Part shown: one piece after another, positions 9,011 through 17,166 of the stretch
Position numbering within the stretch: position 1 is the first letter of the stretch
How the letters are laid out: every line of letters begins with the position of its first letter
Source: Pedobacter sp. Leaf41
GTDB lineage: Bacteria > Bacteroidota > Bacteroidia > Sphingobacteriales > Sphingobacteriaceae
Direction: 5' to 3'
NCBI RefSeq assembly: GCF_001422545.1
Contig: NZ_LMLE01000001.1
Location: 1,424,127 to 1,488,126, forward strand
Length of the DNA: 64,000 nucleotides
The notes under the pieces: generated by a model
Told to the model about the DNA's origin: nothing
Seen by the model: only the letters and a program-made list of their open reading frames with translations
Database searches by the model: none
Position numbers and translations under genes: made by a program

Positions 9011-9394
9011 TTGAGTCTGAATTGAAAAGTGGGGAATGTTGGGGTTCATGTTTTTGTGAAAAACCCAAGCTGAAAATGACTTAGAAAGCAAATGCAGTGG
9101 TGATTCGGTTACGATAGTCCCGCCATTTGCTTTAGCCCAGCAGAAAAAGCTGGGGCTGCCGCTACTGTCGGGTTTAGGATTGAAAGGTTTACCTAAGTAA
9201 AATAAACCTGATTGGAGTGAGCATCCCGATAGTTCATCGGGATAAAACGGAAAGCAGGACTAGCGGAACCGATTGAAACAGAAATCTGCTTTTCAAAAAC
9301 GATAAAGCTATTCATCTGCACATAGAAATGATAAATCTTTTGTTCTGTGAGCATACAGAACGAGAATTGAATAAAATTAAAATAACATATAGTA
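9011..9394 (+). other. Structured araD-araA intergenic region
   Basis: No gene is seen here. The stretch holds four inverted repeats: AAAGCAAATG (9085-9094) with CATTTGCTTT (9124-9133); AGCCCAGC (9134-9141) with GCTGGGGCT (9149-9157); ATCCCGAT (9223-9230) with ATCGGGAT (9236-9243); and GTTCTGT (9342-9348) with ACAGAAC (9355-9361). The last lies 34 bp before the araA ATG, where an operator or leader hairpin could act. The ATCCCGAT hairpin resembles a Bacteroidota dispersed repeat. An RNA leader, an operator or a repeat cluster are all possible. Confidence 0.45.
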
Positions 9395-10885
9395 ATGATT
9401 GATTTAAAAAAATTACAGGTTTGGTTTATCACAGGTACACAACATTTGTATGGTGAAGAAACCTTAAAACAAGTTGCAGCGCATGCACAAGAAGTTGCTG
9501 ATTCACTAAACCAGAATGGAAAAATCTCTGTTTCGGTTGTTTACAAGCCTATTGTAAAAAGCACTGAAGAGATTTTCGAAACATTGCAGCAAGCCAATAT
9601 CGATAAAAACTGTATCGGTGTAATTACCTGGATGCACACCTTTTCTCCTGCTAAAATGTGGATTAGAGGTTTAAATGTTTTGCAGAAACCACTTTTGCAT
9701 CTGCATACGCAATTTAACCGCGACATTCCATGGAGTACCATCGACATGGATTTTATGAACCTGAACCAGAGTGCACACGGTGATCGTGAGTTTGGTTTCA
9801 TGGTAACCAGAATGCGCAAAGATCGTAAAGTTGTAGTTGGCCATTGGCAAGATGAAGAAGTAGCCAAACAAATTGATACCTGGTGTCGTGCCGCTGCTGG
9901 TTGGAACGACTGGCAGGGTGCAAAATTCGCCCGCTTCGGAGATAACATGCGTTTTGTTGCCGTAACCGATGGCGATAAAGTGGAAGCTGAAATGAAGTTT
10001 GGATTCTCTGTAAACACTTATGGCATAGGAGATTTAGTAGCAGTAATTAATGCAATACCTGAAGACGCTATTCAAAATTTATTGAAGGTATACGAAGAAA
10101 CTTACGAAATGGCTGCCGACTTAAAAGCTGGCGGTGCCAGACATCAGTCTGTTTACGATGCGGCTAAAATTGAATTGGGTTTACGTAAATTTTTAGAAGA
10201 TGGTGGCTTCAAAGGTTTCTCTGATACTTTTGAAGACTTGCATGGCATGATCCAGCTTCCTGGGATTGCAGCGCAACGTTTAATGGCCGATGGTTATGGA
10301 TTTGCTGGTGAAGGTGATTGGAAAACAGCAGCTTTGGTACGTGCATGTAAGGTAATGGGTGCTGGCTTAGCTGGTGGAAATGCTTTTATGGAAGATTATA
10401 CTTATCATTTTGATCCGTCAAACTCAATGGTTTTAGGCTCTCACATGCTGGAAGTTGATGCAAGTTTGGCATCTGGCAAGGCAAGTTTAGAAGTTCATCC
10501 ATTAGGAATTGGCGGCAAAGCTGATCCGGCTCGTTTGGTTTTTAATGTTGCCGGAGGCGACGCTTTAAATGCATCTTTAATTGACATGGGAAATCGTTTC
10601 CGCCTGTTGGTTAACGAAGTAACCGCTGTTGAAGTAGAAAATGATTTACCTAATTTACCAGTGGCCCGCGTACTTTGGAAACCACTTCCGGATATGAAAA
10701 CAGGCTGTGCTGCCTGGATTTATGCCGGTGGTGCGCATCACACGGCTTACAGTCAGAATTTAACTACCGAACACTTATTGGATTTTGCAAACATTGCAGG
10801 ATTGGAATATGTAAACATTGGTGCAGATACGAAAATTAACCAGTTCAGAAATGAATTGCACTGGAACGAGGTTTTCTACAAATAG
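9395..10885 (+). CDS. araA: L-arabinose isomerase
   Basis: A 496-residue cytoplasmic enzyme interconverting L-arabinose and L-ribulose with a divalent metal (Mn). Family hallmarks are [16 protein letters not shown] at the N-terminus, [16 protein letters not shown], and the metal region [25 protein letters not shown] and [12 protein letters not shown], which carry the two Glu and one His ligands. GGAHHTAYS near the C-terminus supplies the fourth (His). Length is standard. Together with araB and araD it completes arabinose breakdown, which fits arabinose released by the GH127 enzyme encoded further right. Confidence 0.96.
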   Translation: MIDLKKLQVWFITGTQHLYGEETLKQVAAHAQEVADSLNQNGKISVSVVYKPIVKSTEEIFETLQQANIDKNCIGVITWMHTFSPAKMWIRGLNVLQKPLLHLHTQFNRDIPWSTIDMDFMNLNQSAHGDREFGFMVTRMRKDRKVVVGHWQDEEVAKQIDTWCRAAAGWNDWQGAKFARFGDNMRFVAVTDGDKVEAEMKFGFSVNTYGIGDLVAVINAIPEDAIQNLLKVYEETYEMAADLKAGGARHQSVYDAAKIELGLRKFLEDGGFKGFSDTFEDLHGMIQLPGIAAQRLMADGYGFAGEGDWKTAALVRACKVMGAGLAGGNAFMEDYTYHFDPSNSMVLGSHMLEVDASLASGKASLEVHPLGIGGKADPARLVFNVAGGDALNASLIDMGNRFRLLVNEVTAVEVENDLPNLPVARVLWKPLPDMKTGCAAWIYAGGAHHTAYSQNLTTEHLLDFANIAGLEYVNIGADTKINQFRNELHWNEVFYK

Positions 10886-10907
10886 ATTATTAATCACTCC
10901 AATCTTA

Positions 10908-10936
10908 AAGCCGATAGTTTTAACTATCGGCTTTTT
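10908..10936 (+). terminator. Rho-independent terminator of the ara genes
   Basis: A perfect 11-bp stem (AGCCGATAGTT / AACTATCGGCT, 10909-10919 and 10922-10932) with a two-base loop is followed by a T-run. It lies 23 bp after the araA stop codon. The structure is near symmetric and could also stop transcription arriving from the right. Confidence 0.85.
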
Positions 10937-10984
10937 TGTTTGTCTTTGGTTGGTGGAAACAGTTTCGGGGTTTCCTATTTCTAC

Positions 10985-11158
10985 TTGGTGGATACACCAA
11001 CCAGTAGGACTGTCCATCTGTGGCAAAAAACAAACAACAGACACGAGCGGTCGTCATCCTGAATTCAATTCAGGATCTTAATACGGTAACTCTGTGGAAG
11101 CTTTAAAACTCCGTATTGCATGTTAGTGGCTCAAAATCTGGTTGGTGGATACACCAAC
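10985..11158. repeat. Duplicated small hairpin TTGGTGGATACACCAA
   Basis: The 16-base sequence TTGGTGGATACACCAA occurs at 10985-11000 and again, extended to GTTGGTGGATACACCAAC, at 11141-11158. Each forms a hairpin with a GATA loop. A degenerate third copy (GGTTGGTGGAAAC) lies near 10950. The 10886-11177 interval holds no gene and separates the convergent araA and zinc dehydrogenase genes. Confidence 0.6.
11052..11080. repeat. Inverted repeat of the CGTCATCCTGA family
   Basis: CGTCATCCTGAATTCAATTCAGGATC contains a 10-bp perfect inverted repeat (ATCCTGAATT / AATTCAGGAT). It resembles one arm of the elements at 28444 and 30934. Sitting downstream of the minus-strand dehydrogenase gene, it could act as a transcript-end hairpin. 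Confidence 0.6.
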
Positions 11159-11177
11159 TATTAGAATAAAAGAAAAC

Positions 11178-12194
11178 CTAATCGATACTTACCATTGCTT
11201 TGATGACTCCTGTTTTAGGATCTAACCAACTTTCAAACTCGTCCTTCACCTCCTCAAATTTGACCTGATGCGTAATGTAATTTGTAGGATTCACCAATCC
11301 CGCTTTCATTGACTTAATTACATGTTCGAAATCTTCGATGGTTGCATTTCTACTGCTCATTAATGTCGATTCGCGTTTATGAAACTCCGGATGGTTAAAA
11401 ATCAAATCTCCTTTTTGCAGGCCTATCAATACGAATCGTGCCCCGTGAGCCATATAATCAATCGCGTTGTTGATAGCCTTTTGATTTCCCGTAGCATCAA
11501 TCACGACAGTTGGCATATCGCCGTTTGTAATATCGCTAAGTTGTTGAGTTACATCAGGCGCAAGTGCATTAACCACATGGGCAACTTTTAATTTATCTTT
11601 ACAAAATGCCAACCGATCTTCATTAATGTCCAAAGCAATCACATTTGCTCCAGCAATCCGGGCAAATTCCATCGTTCCTAAACCAATGGGACCAGCACCA
11701 ATTACCAGTACAAATTCACCAGGCTGAACATCTGCCCTCCGAACACCATGGGCACCAATTGCCAATGGCTCAACTAAAGCAAGTTCATCATAACTCAAAC
11801 CTTCTCCGTGCAAAAGCGTTTTCGAAGGTACCTGCAAATATTCCCGCATGCCACCATCTACATGTACGCCACAGACCTGCATTTTAACACAGCAATTTGG
11901 CTTGTTCATGCGGCAGGCAATACATTCTCCGCAGTTAAAATAAGGAATAAACGTTACTGCCTCACCAATTTCGAAACCTTTAGCGCCATCTGCTTCCACT
12001 AACTCACCCGAAAGTTCATGTCCTAAAACCCGTGGATAATTAAAAAAAGGTTGGGTACCTTCAAAAGCGTGTAAATCAGTGCCACAAATACCAATTCGCT
12101 TTATTTTAATAATGGAGTGGTCTTTCTTTAACTCCGGTTTTACTGTTTCAGAATATTCGAAGGTACCAGGTGTTGTACAAGTAAGGGTTTTCAT
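11178..12194 (-). CDS. Zinc-dependent alcohol (sugar/polyol) dehydrogenase
   Basis: A 338-residue MDR-family dehydrogenase. Catalytic zinc residues are in GICGTDLHAFEG (Cys) and LGHELSGE (His-Glu). The structural zinc loop has four Cys in CGECIACRMNKPNCC, and the NAD-binding turn is VIGAGPIGLG. It oxidises a hydroxyl of a sugar acid or polyol; relatives near an SDR and a FucP-like permease act in L-fucose, L-rhamnose or L-galactonate breakdown, but the substrate is not visible. The frame is open to an ATG at 12260, but MKTLTCTTPG at 12194 is preferred because the extra 22 residues are repeat-like sequence and family members start here. Confidence 0.85.
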   Translation of the reverse strand: MKTLTCTTPGTFEYSETVKPELKKDHSIIKIKRIGICGTDLHAFEGTQPFFNYPRVLGHELSGELVEADGAKGFEIGEAVTFIPYFNCGECIACRMNKPNCCVKMQVCGVHVDGGMREYLQVPSKTLLHGEGLSYDELALVEPLAIGAHGVRRADVQPGEFVLVIGAGPIGLGTMEFARIAGANVIALDINEDRLAFCKDKLKVAHVVNALAPDVTQQLSDITNGDMPTVVIDATGNQKAINNAIDYMAHGARFVLIGLQKGDLIFNHPEFHKRESTLMSSRNATIEDFEHVIKSMKAGLVNPTNYITHQVKFEEVKDEFESWLDPKTGVIKAMVSID

Positions 12195-12226
12195 TTTTAA
12201 TTTAATGATTGAATTTTGAATGAATG

Positions 12227-12293
12227 AATTATTGAATATTGGTAGCGATTTTAAGATCATTCTATCATTGACTCAATTTACCATTCAATAATT
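12227..12293. repeat. Inverted repeat in the SDR-ADH gap
   Basis: AATTATTGAAT (12227-12237) is exactly complementary to ATTCAATAATT (12283-12293), giving 11-bp arms around a 45-base spacer. It fills the gap between the SDR gene and the zinc dehydrogenase gene, in the same position that other repeat families occupy elsewhere in the locus. Confidence 0.5.
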
Positions 12294-12299
12294 AATTTT

Positions 12300-13088
12300 T
12301 TAAGCGTTAGCTAAAGCTCTGTCTAAGTGTACATAACCGCCATCTACATGAATAATTTGTCCAGTAGTATGGCTTGATTTTGACGACATCAGGAAAGCAG
12401 TCATGTTGGCAATTTCTTCCGCAGTAGTCATTCTATTTTCCAAAGGAATTTTAGAAGTAATTTCGTCCAATTTAGCTTGTGCATCAGGTAAGGTTTCAAT
12501 CCAGGTTTCGTAAGCTGGGGTCCAACATTCGGCCACCACCACCGCGTTTACTCGGATTCCATATTTCAAAAGCTCCACTGCCCACTCGCGGGTTAAAGCG
12601 TTTCGGCCACCGTTTGCTGCAGCATAAGCTGAAGTATTTCCCTGACCGGTTTCGGCTGTTTTTGAAGTGATATTAACAATTGCACCTTTGCTTTTAATCA
12701 ATTCTGGCAAGGCATGATGTGCCATTAAATAATAGTGAACAACGTTCTTGTGTAATGAAGCCATAAAATCTTCGTAATTACCGCTTTCTAAACCCACTCC
12801 ATCATTTACACCTGCATTGTTTACCAAACCATCAATTCTTCCAAATTGAGCCACAATTTCTGCAACTACCTTCTTACAATCATCAGGATTGGATAATTCG
12901 GCAACAAATTGTGCGGCCTTTCCACCCTGTGCAGCAATAGCATCAACAACTTTTTGGTTATCATCTGCCTTTCTACCAACAACTACTGCGATGGCATTTT
13001 CTTTGGCAAAAACTTCTGCAATGCTACGTCCGATGCCTTTTGCAGCACCAGTAATTACGATCACTTTTTCTTTTAACTGTAAATCCAT
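12300..13088 (-). CDS. SDR-family sugar dehydrogenase-like, catalytic Lys replaced
   Basis: A 262-residue classical short-chain dehydrogenase. The NAD(P) loop is TGAAKGIG (residues 13-20), the NNAG motif is at 90-93, the catalytic Ser is at 142 and the Tyr at 155. The Lys expected four residues after the Tyr is Asn159 (codon AAC; YAAAN instead of YxxxK). The context (TGQG.TS.Y, ALTREWAVELL, NAVV.AE..TPAYETW) resembles L-fucose/L-rhamnose dehydrogenase-type SDRs. If active it would oxidise a sugar or sugar acid; with the Lys lost, activity may be weak or absent. It lies about 100 bp upstream of the zinc dehydrogenase gene. Confidence 0.8.
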   Translation of the reverse strand: MDLQLKEKVIVITGAAKGIGRSIAEVFAKENAIAVVVGRKADDNQKVVDAIAAQGGKAAQFVAELSNPDDCKKVVAEIVAQFGRIDGLVNNAGVNDGVGLESGNYEDFMASLHKNVVHYYLMAHHALPELIKSKGAIVNITSKTAETGQGNTSAYAAANGGRNALTREWAVELLKYGIRVNAVVVAECWTPAYETWIETLPDAQAKLDEITSKIPLENRMTTAEEIANMTAFLMSSKSSHTTGQIIHVDGGYVHLDRALANA

Positions 13089-13174
13089 ATTTTTCTATTT
13101 AGTGAATGATTAATTTTCGAACGAATAAATGTTCATTGGCAAATCGCTAAGACATCCCTCATTCAATCCTCCGC

Positions 13175-15541
13175 TCACTCTAACATTTTATTAATTACAT
13201 CTGCCCTTCTTGATTCTGGCAAAACTTTTAAATCTACTAATTTTCCGTCTTTCAAAGTCCCTTCAACCGATGTTTTAAATGGCGCATGAAGTTTGAAATG
13301 AACATCCCACTCTTTAGGCCATGCAGGAAACAAATAAATCCTTTTTCCATCTGCCTGCAGCAGCATTTCCTGCAAACCGATCATCCCCGATCCGCCCCAA
13401 TTGTGGTCTGGAACCCAATCAAAACCTGGTCCCCAGAAAGCAGGAAAGCGCCTACCGGAATCTTTCAGTTTCGCAGTCGTCAGCTTTGCCGCCTCATCTG
13501 TCAATCCCAATCTTGCTGCAAAAATATTATCCTGTTTCCAACCTACATGACTTCGGAATTTTAAAACGTCTGTATCATATTTGAACGTATTGATTGCCGT
13601 ATCTAAGCCCGGCTTTCCTATTCCATAAATTCCCCAGGGATAAACCGTGTATAATTGCGGACTTTCGGTATTGTTAATTCGCTCCCAAAGTTTGGCAGGA
13701 GAAATCGTGGTATGACCATTAAACTCCCTGAAGCTTATTGGCGGGATGGTTTTCAGCATTTCCTTCCATTCTGTTTTTTGTTTTTCGGATAAACCGGGAT
13801 ACGCAATCAGCCTTTCAAGAACTGTTTTTAAAGCAGCGATTGTCGAGGTGGAATTGTAGGCCATTTTATAAGTCTCCGCACCAGAACCTGGATATAAAAC
13901 CAAGTGACCATTGGCATCCAAAGCCTTTGCTCCTCTTTGCTTCGCCAGGTACGTATAATGCTCTTTGAAAAATGTGAGGGAGCTTTCAATTAAAGGAAGA
14001 TATTTTTCAACATTTGCGCCATCATATCTTTCAGTTTCCAGAATCATCATACAAAATTCCAAAACAGTATCCCACTCATATTCCAACCAGGCATTGTATT
14101 CCATGCCTTTGTTAAAATCAGCAGGTCGTTTCCAGCCATATTCTGCCGGATTTGGTAATCCAAAGTTTTCCAGTTGCTCTGTAAAACTGGCTCCATTATG
14201 TCCCCAGGAAGCTTGCGTTCTAATTTCCGCGTTCTTTAGTAGATTGGAATAGAAATCGAACTGTGGCTTCATCATTTCGAAGTCGCCGCTTTTTAACATT
14301 GGCCAGTAAACCAACCGCTGGTTTTGTGCGGTGTGCGTTCCTCCTCCCCAGTTTCTAAAATCGGGCGTGTATTTCAAAGCAGTATCTGTAAGTTGCGGAT
14401 CATAAGTAAACAAGCCACCATTAAACTTAGTAGGATAATTTCCAAATGCGTTGCAGCCCAACATATACCGAAACAACTGATAGTTTTTTGATGACTGATT
14501 CGCTGCTTCATCTTTTGAGCTGATGTTGATAAAACTCCTTTTCCAGTAATCATTCCACCATTTTACACTGGATTTTTGAGTGGAACTTTTCGTTACAGCA
14601 TTAAATTTCCTTTCCCATTCCTGAGCTGATTTGGTTTTTGCAGTATTTAAAATAATGGAAATATTAGTCAATCTGGACGGTTTCTTACTTTTCAAAGTCC
14701 AACCTTTAAAGGGCGTATTCAAATATTTCCCTTCATAATTCCCAGCCGCCAATAAGTTATCTCCCCTCATTGTTCCGCCAAAAATTAAATTACTTAAAGG
14801 ATTATATAATTCTTCTTTCCTGTCAACAAGTCCTTGTTGCTTTACGGCGACGTCGAAAACGGTTTCTGGTTTGTTCTGGTGATAAAATTGAATGGCATTA
14901 TTTATAAATACAACCTCGTCTTTAAAAGTCTTTACAATTCCTTGAGGTGCCCATTTATACGAATTCTGGTTATTTTCCTTGCCTTTAGTTATGCGATCTT
15001 CAAAACGCCAGCTTTCATAACTTGCTTCGGTGGTAATATTCTGATTTGATTTAATATCTAAATGAATAATTGGATTGAAAACGTCTACCCAAACTTTAAT
15101 TTGGGTGTTCAAATTCCCATTAACGCCGGCAATCTGAGCATATCCATCTTTTAGAATTAATTCTTGTTTGAAAGTATTTCCATCGAATGGGTTAGGACTG
15201 AATTTAAGTTTTACCCGGCCTAGTTTGAGTAACGTATTATTTTCATCAAAGGTTCCGCTACGAGATAAATACAGGTACACTTCACCTTTTTCTACCCATA
15301 AATTTAGGCCAATATCTCCTCCGCCAACCGGCATCGATTCTGACGAATTAATACTTTGGGAAGTCCAGATTAAGTTATTGAGTACTTTTTCTTGCGATAA
15401 AGCATTAAGAGTGATCAACCACAGAAACCCAAAAAGGACAAAAAAAGGATTAAAGGATTTTGACCATATAAAGAGTTTAAGAACATTTAAGGTCTTAGCC
15501 AGAATACTTGTTTTACCTAGTGTCGTTTTGGTTAAAATCAT
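13175..15541 (-). CDS. DUF5703 protein, putative GH95-like glycosidase
   Basis: A 788-residue secreted protein. After a long signal region (cleavage probably after LITLNALSQ, near residue 50) comes the DUF5703 N-terminal domain (MPVGGGDIGLNLWVEKGEVY, LYLSRSGTFDENN). An alpha-helical barrel region follows with LLGCNAFGNYP-type, YKMAYNSTSTIAAL and AYPGLSEKQKTEWKEML segments, then a C-terminal beta domain. The architecture resembles GH95-type (alpha/alpha)6 glycosidases; no activity is established for the family as far as I know. The first 45 residues overlap a dispersed repeat (CCACAGAAACCCAAAAAGG on the plus strand near 15419). It is surrounded by pectin-type hydrolases. Confidence 0.75.
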   Translation of the reverse strand: MILTKTTLGKTSILAKTLNVLKLFIWSKSFNPFFVLFGFLWLITLNALSQEKVLNNLIWTSQSINSSESMPVGGGDIGLNLWVEKGEVYLYLSRSGTFDENNTLLKLGRVKLKFSPNPFDGNTFKQELILKDGYAQIAGVNGNLNTQIKVWVDVFNPIIHLDIKSNQNITTEASYESWRFEDRITKGKENNQNSYKWAPQGIVKTFKDEVVFINNAIQFYHQNKPETVFDVAVKQQGLVDRKEELYNPLSNLIFGGTMRGDNLLAAGNYEGKYLNTPFKGWTLKSKKPSRLTNISIILNTAKTKSAQEWERKFNAVTKSSTQKSSVKWWNDYWKRSFINISSKDEAANQSSKNYQLFRYMLGCNAFGNYPTKFNGGLFTYDPQLTDTALKYTPDFRNWGGGTHTAQNQRLVYWPMLKSGDFEMMKPQFDFYSNLLKNAEIRTQASWGHNGASFTEQLENFGLPNPAEYGWKRPADFNKGMEYNAWLEYEWDTVLEFCMMILETERYDGANVEKYLPLIESSLTFFKEHYTYLAKQRGAKALDANGHLVLYPGSGAETYKMAYNSTSTIAALKTVLERLIAYPGLSEKQKTEWKEMLKTIPPISFREFNGHTTISPAKLWERINNTESPQLYTVYPWGIYGIGKPGLDTAINTFKYDTDVLKFRSHVGWKQDNIFAARLGLTDEAAKLTTAKLKDSGRRFPAFWGPGFDWVPDHNWGGSGMIGLQEMLLQADGKRIYLFPAWPKEWDVHFKLHAPFKTSVEGTLKDGKLVDLKVLPESRRADVINKMLE

Positions 15542-15563
15542 TCTTTGTTAATTAATTATAAAT

Positions 15564-15646
15564 CGTCATCTCGACGGAAGCGGAGAAATCTTTTTGATGA
15601 GATTGCTTTCCCGCAACGTCAGGATAAACTGTACCTCGCAATAACG
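15564..15646. repeat. Hybrid inverted-repeat element
   Basis: The left arm (CGTCATCTCGACGGAAGCGG AGAAATCT) belongs to the GAAATGACG family, while the right arm (GATTGCTTTCC ... CCTCGCAATAACG) belongs to the GCAATGACG family. It looks like a composite of two repeat families and fills the gap between the DUF5703 and esterase genes. Confidence 0.65.
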
Positions 15647-15650
15647 TGTC

Positions 15651-17078
15651 TTAATTATCCCAATCATCGGTACGGAAAGAAGAAACCGGCAGGCCATCAT
15701 TACCGAATAAATCGCCTACCACGAAATCTTTGAAAGCATAACGAACCGCAACTGGCGTTTTAACTTGTTCAGCTGATACCGTAATGCTGCTTCCGGTAAT
15801 TGCTGCTTTTGCAGGATAAAATTTTCGATCTGCTCCCGCTACTTCAAAAAGACTTAATTCTTTACCGAAGGCGGTCAAGCCATTTGCTACATTTTGAAAT
15901 TTAATCACCGCTTTATTTTTATCAATGGTTAAAGACTCATAATTGGGACTTAGTGCGCCAAACCCTTTTATACCATAAGTTTGCGCTAAGGCAAGATAAG
16001 CCAAACGTTCGCCACCTTGTTTCTTGTTCGCAGGATGAATGGATTTTTCCTCACCGATATCCATCAAAACCGCCATTCCTGAATTAGGAATTTTGTTTAG
16101 AGATTTTCGCTGGGCATCTCTTAAAAATGCGGAGTTAAATTTCCCTCCAATGTAGTAAGGCGGAAGCTGCGCATAATTATAGGGAGCAATTTGTGCATAA
16201 TAAAATGGAAATTCTCCGTTATCCCAATTCTTTCTCCACGAAGAAACCATTGCTGGAAATAAATCTTCATATCGATCTGCTCGTTCGTAGTTAGATTCGC
16301 CCTGATACCAAATTGCACCCTTGATTCCGTAACCAATCACAGGATAAAGCATTCCGTTATAGAGCGTTGTTGGTGTTCGGCTTACTTCCTTTATCGTATC
16401 GCCTTTGGCGGGAATTTTGACTTCTGGAAATGCCTTTAAATCTTCGGGCGACATCCAGGCTTCAATGGAAGAACCTCCATAGCTGTCATTGATGACACCG
16501 ATAGGTACCTGCAATAACTCACTTAATAAGGAAGCAAAATAATAGGCAGTCGCACTGAAGTTAGAAACCGTTTCTGGTGCCGCTATTTTCCATTGAGATG
16601 GCTTACTGTTTTCCTGGCGTTCCATAATAGAAGAACGTGGAACGGTATAAAGCCTAATATTTTTATTCGCCGATTTAAGGATGGCTTCGTTTGAACCTAT
16701 TATTGGCTGGCTTTTGAAGCCTTTCATTGGCATTTCCATGTTCGATTGACCACCACAAAACCAAACCTCACCAATTAAAATATCTGTTAAAACCAGCTTT
16801 TCGCCATCATTTAATTCGAGTTCATATGGTCCGCCAGCGGATGGTGTAGCCACATTTACTTTCCACTTCCCGTTTTGATCAGCGGTTACTGAATAGCTTT
16901 TCTTGTTCCAGGAGGTGATGATTTTTACTTTGGTCGAGGCCTTGGCCCAACCCCAAATGGCCACATTACTTTGTTGCTGCAAAACCATGTGGTCGGTAAA
17001 GATGGAGGCAGTTTTGACTGTTGCCGATGCGATGATGCAGCAAGCGAGGTTTAAGAGTATGGTGAGTTTTAGTTTCAT
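15651..17078 (-). CDS. Sialate-O-acetylesterase-type SGNH carbohydrate esterase
   Basis: A 475-residue periplasmic esterase with a signal peptide (MKLKLTILLNLACCIIASAT). The SGNH nucleophile block is WFCGGQSNMEMPM (near residue 112) and the C-terminal His block is SIHPANKKQGGERLA. INDSYGGSSIEAWMS and AIWYQGESNYERA are further family blocks. Members remove O-acetyl (or other acyl) groups from glycans. In a pectin locus the target is likely acetylated pectin side chains, not sialic acid. An N-terminal Ig-like domain (residues 20-105) precedes the catalytic domain. A paralogue lies at 56824-58242. Confidence 0.85.
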   Translation of the reverse strand: MKLKLTILLNLACCIIASATVKTASIFTDHMVLQQQSNVAIWGWAKASTKVKIITSWNKKSYSVTADQNGKWKVNVATPSAGGPYELELNDGEKLVLTDILIGEVWFCGGQSNMEMPMKGFKSQPIIGSNEAILKSANKNIRLYTVPRSSIMERQENSKPSQWKIAAPETVSNFSATAYYFASLLSELLQVPIGVINDSYGGSSIEAWMSPEDLKAFPEVKIPAKGDTIKEVSRTPTTLYNGMLYPVIGYGIKGAIWYQGESNYERADRYEDLFPAMVSSWRKNWDNGEFPFYYAQIAPYNYAQLPPYYIGGKFNSAFLRDAQRKSLNKIPNSGMAVLMDIGEEKSIHPANKKQGGERLAYLALAQTYGIKGFGALSPNYESLTIDKNKAVIKFQNVANGLTAFGKELSLFEVAGADRKFYPAKAAITGSSITVSAEQVKTPVAVRYAFKDFVVGDLFGNDGLPVSSFRTDDWDN

Positions 17079-17094
17079 TTTTATTACATTATTT

Positions 17095-17156
17095 CGTCAT
17101 TGCGAGGCACGAAGCAATCTCAACGGCAAAATAGATTGCTTCGTACCTCGCAATGA
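17095..17156. repeat. GCAATGACG-family inverted repeat
   Basis: CGTCATTGCGAGGCACGAAG CAATCT is followed by a short spacer and its near-complement AGATTGCTTCGTACCTCGCAATGA. The arms of about 24 bp would form a long hairpin in the polycistronic message between the GH127 and esterase genes. Confidence 0.85.
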
Positions 17157-17166
17157 GCATTTAGTT

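Noticed and set aside
9541-10017. 158-codon minus-strand frame inside araA
   Set aside because: Antisense to a clear araA sequence; no recognisable motif.
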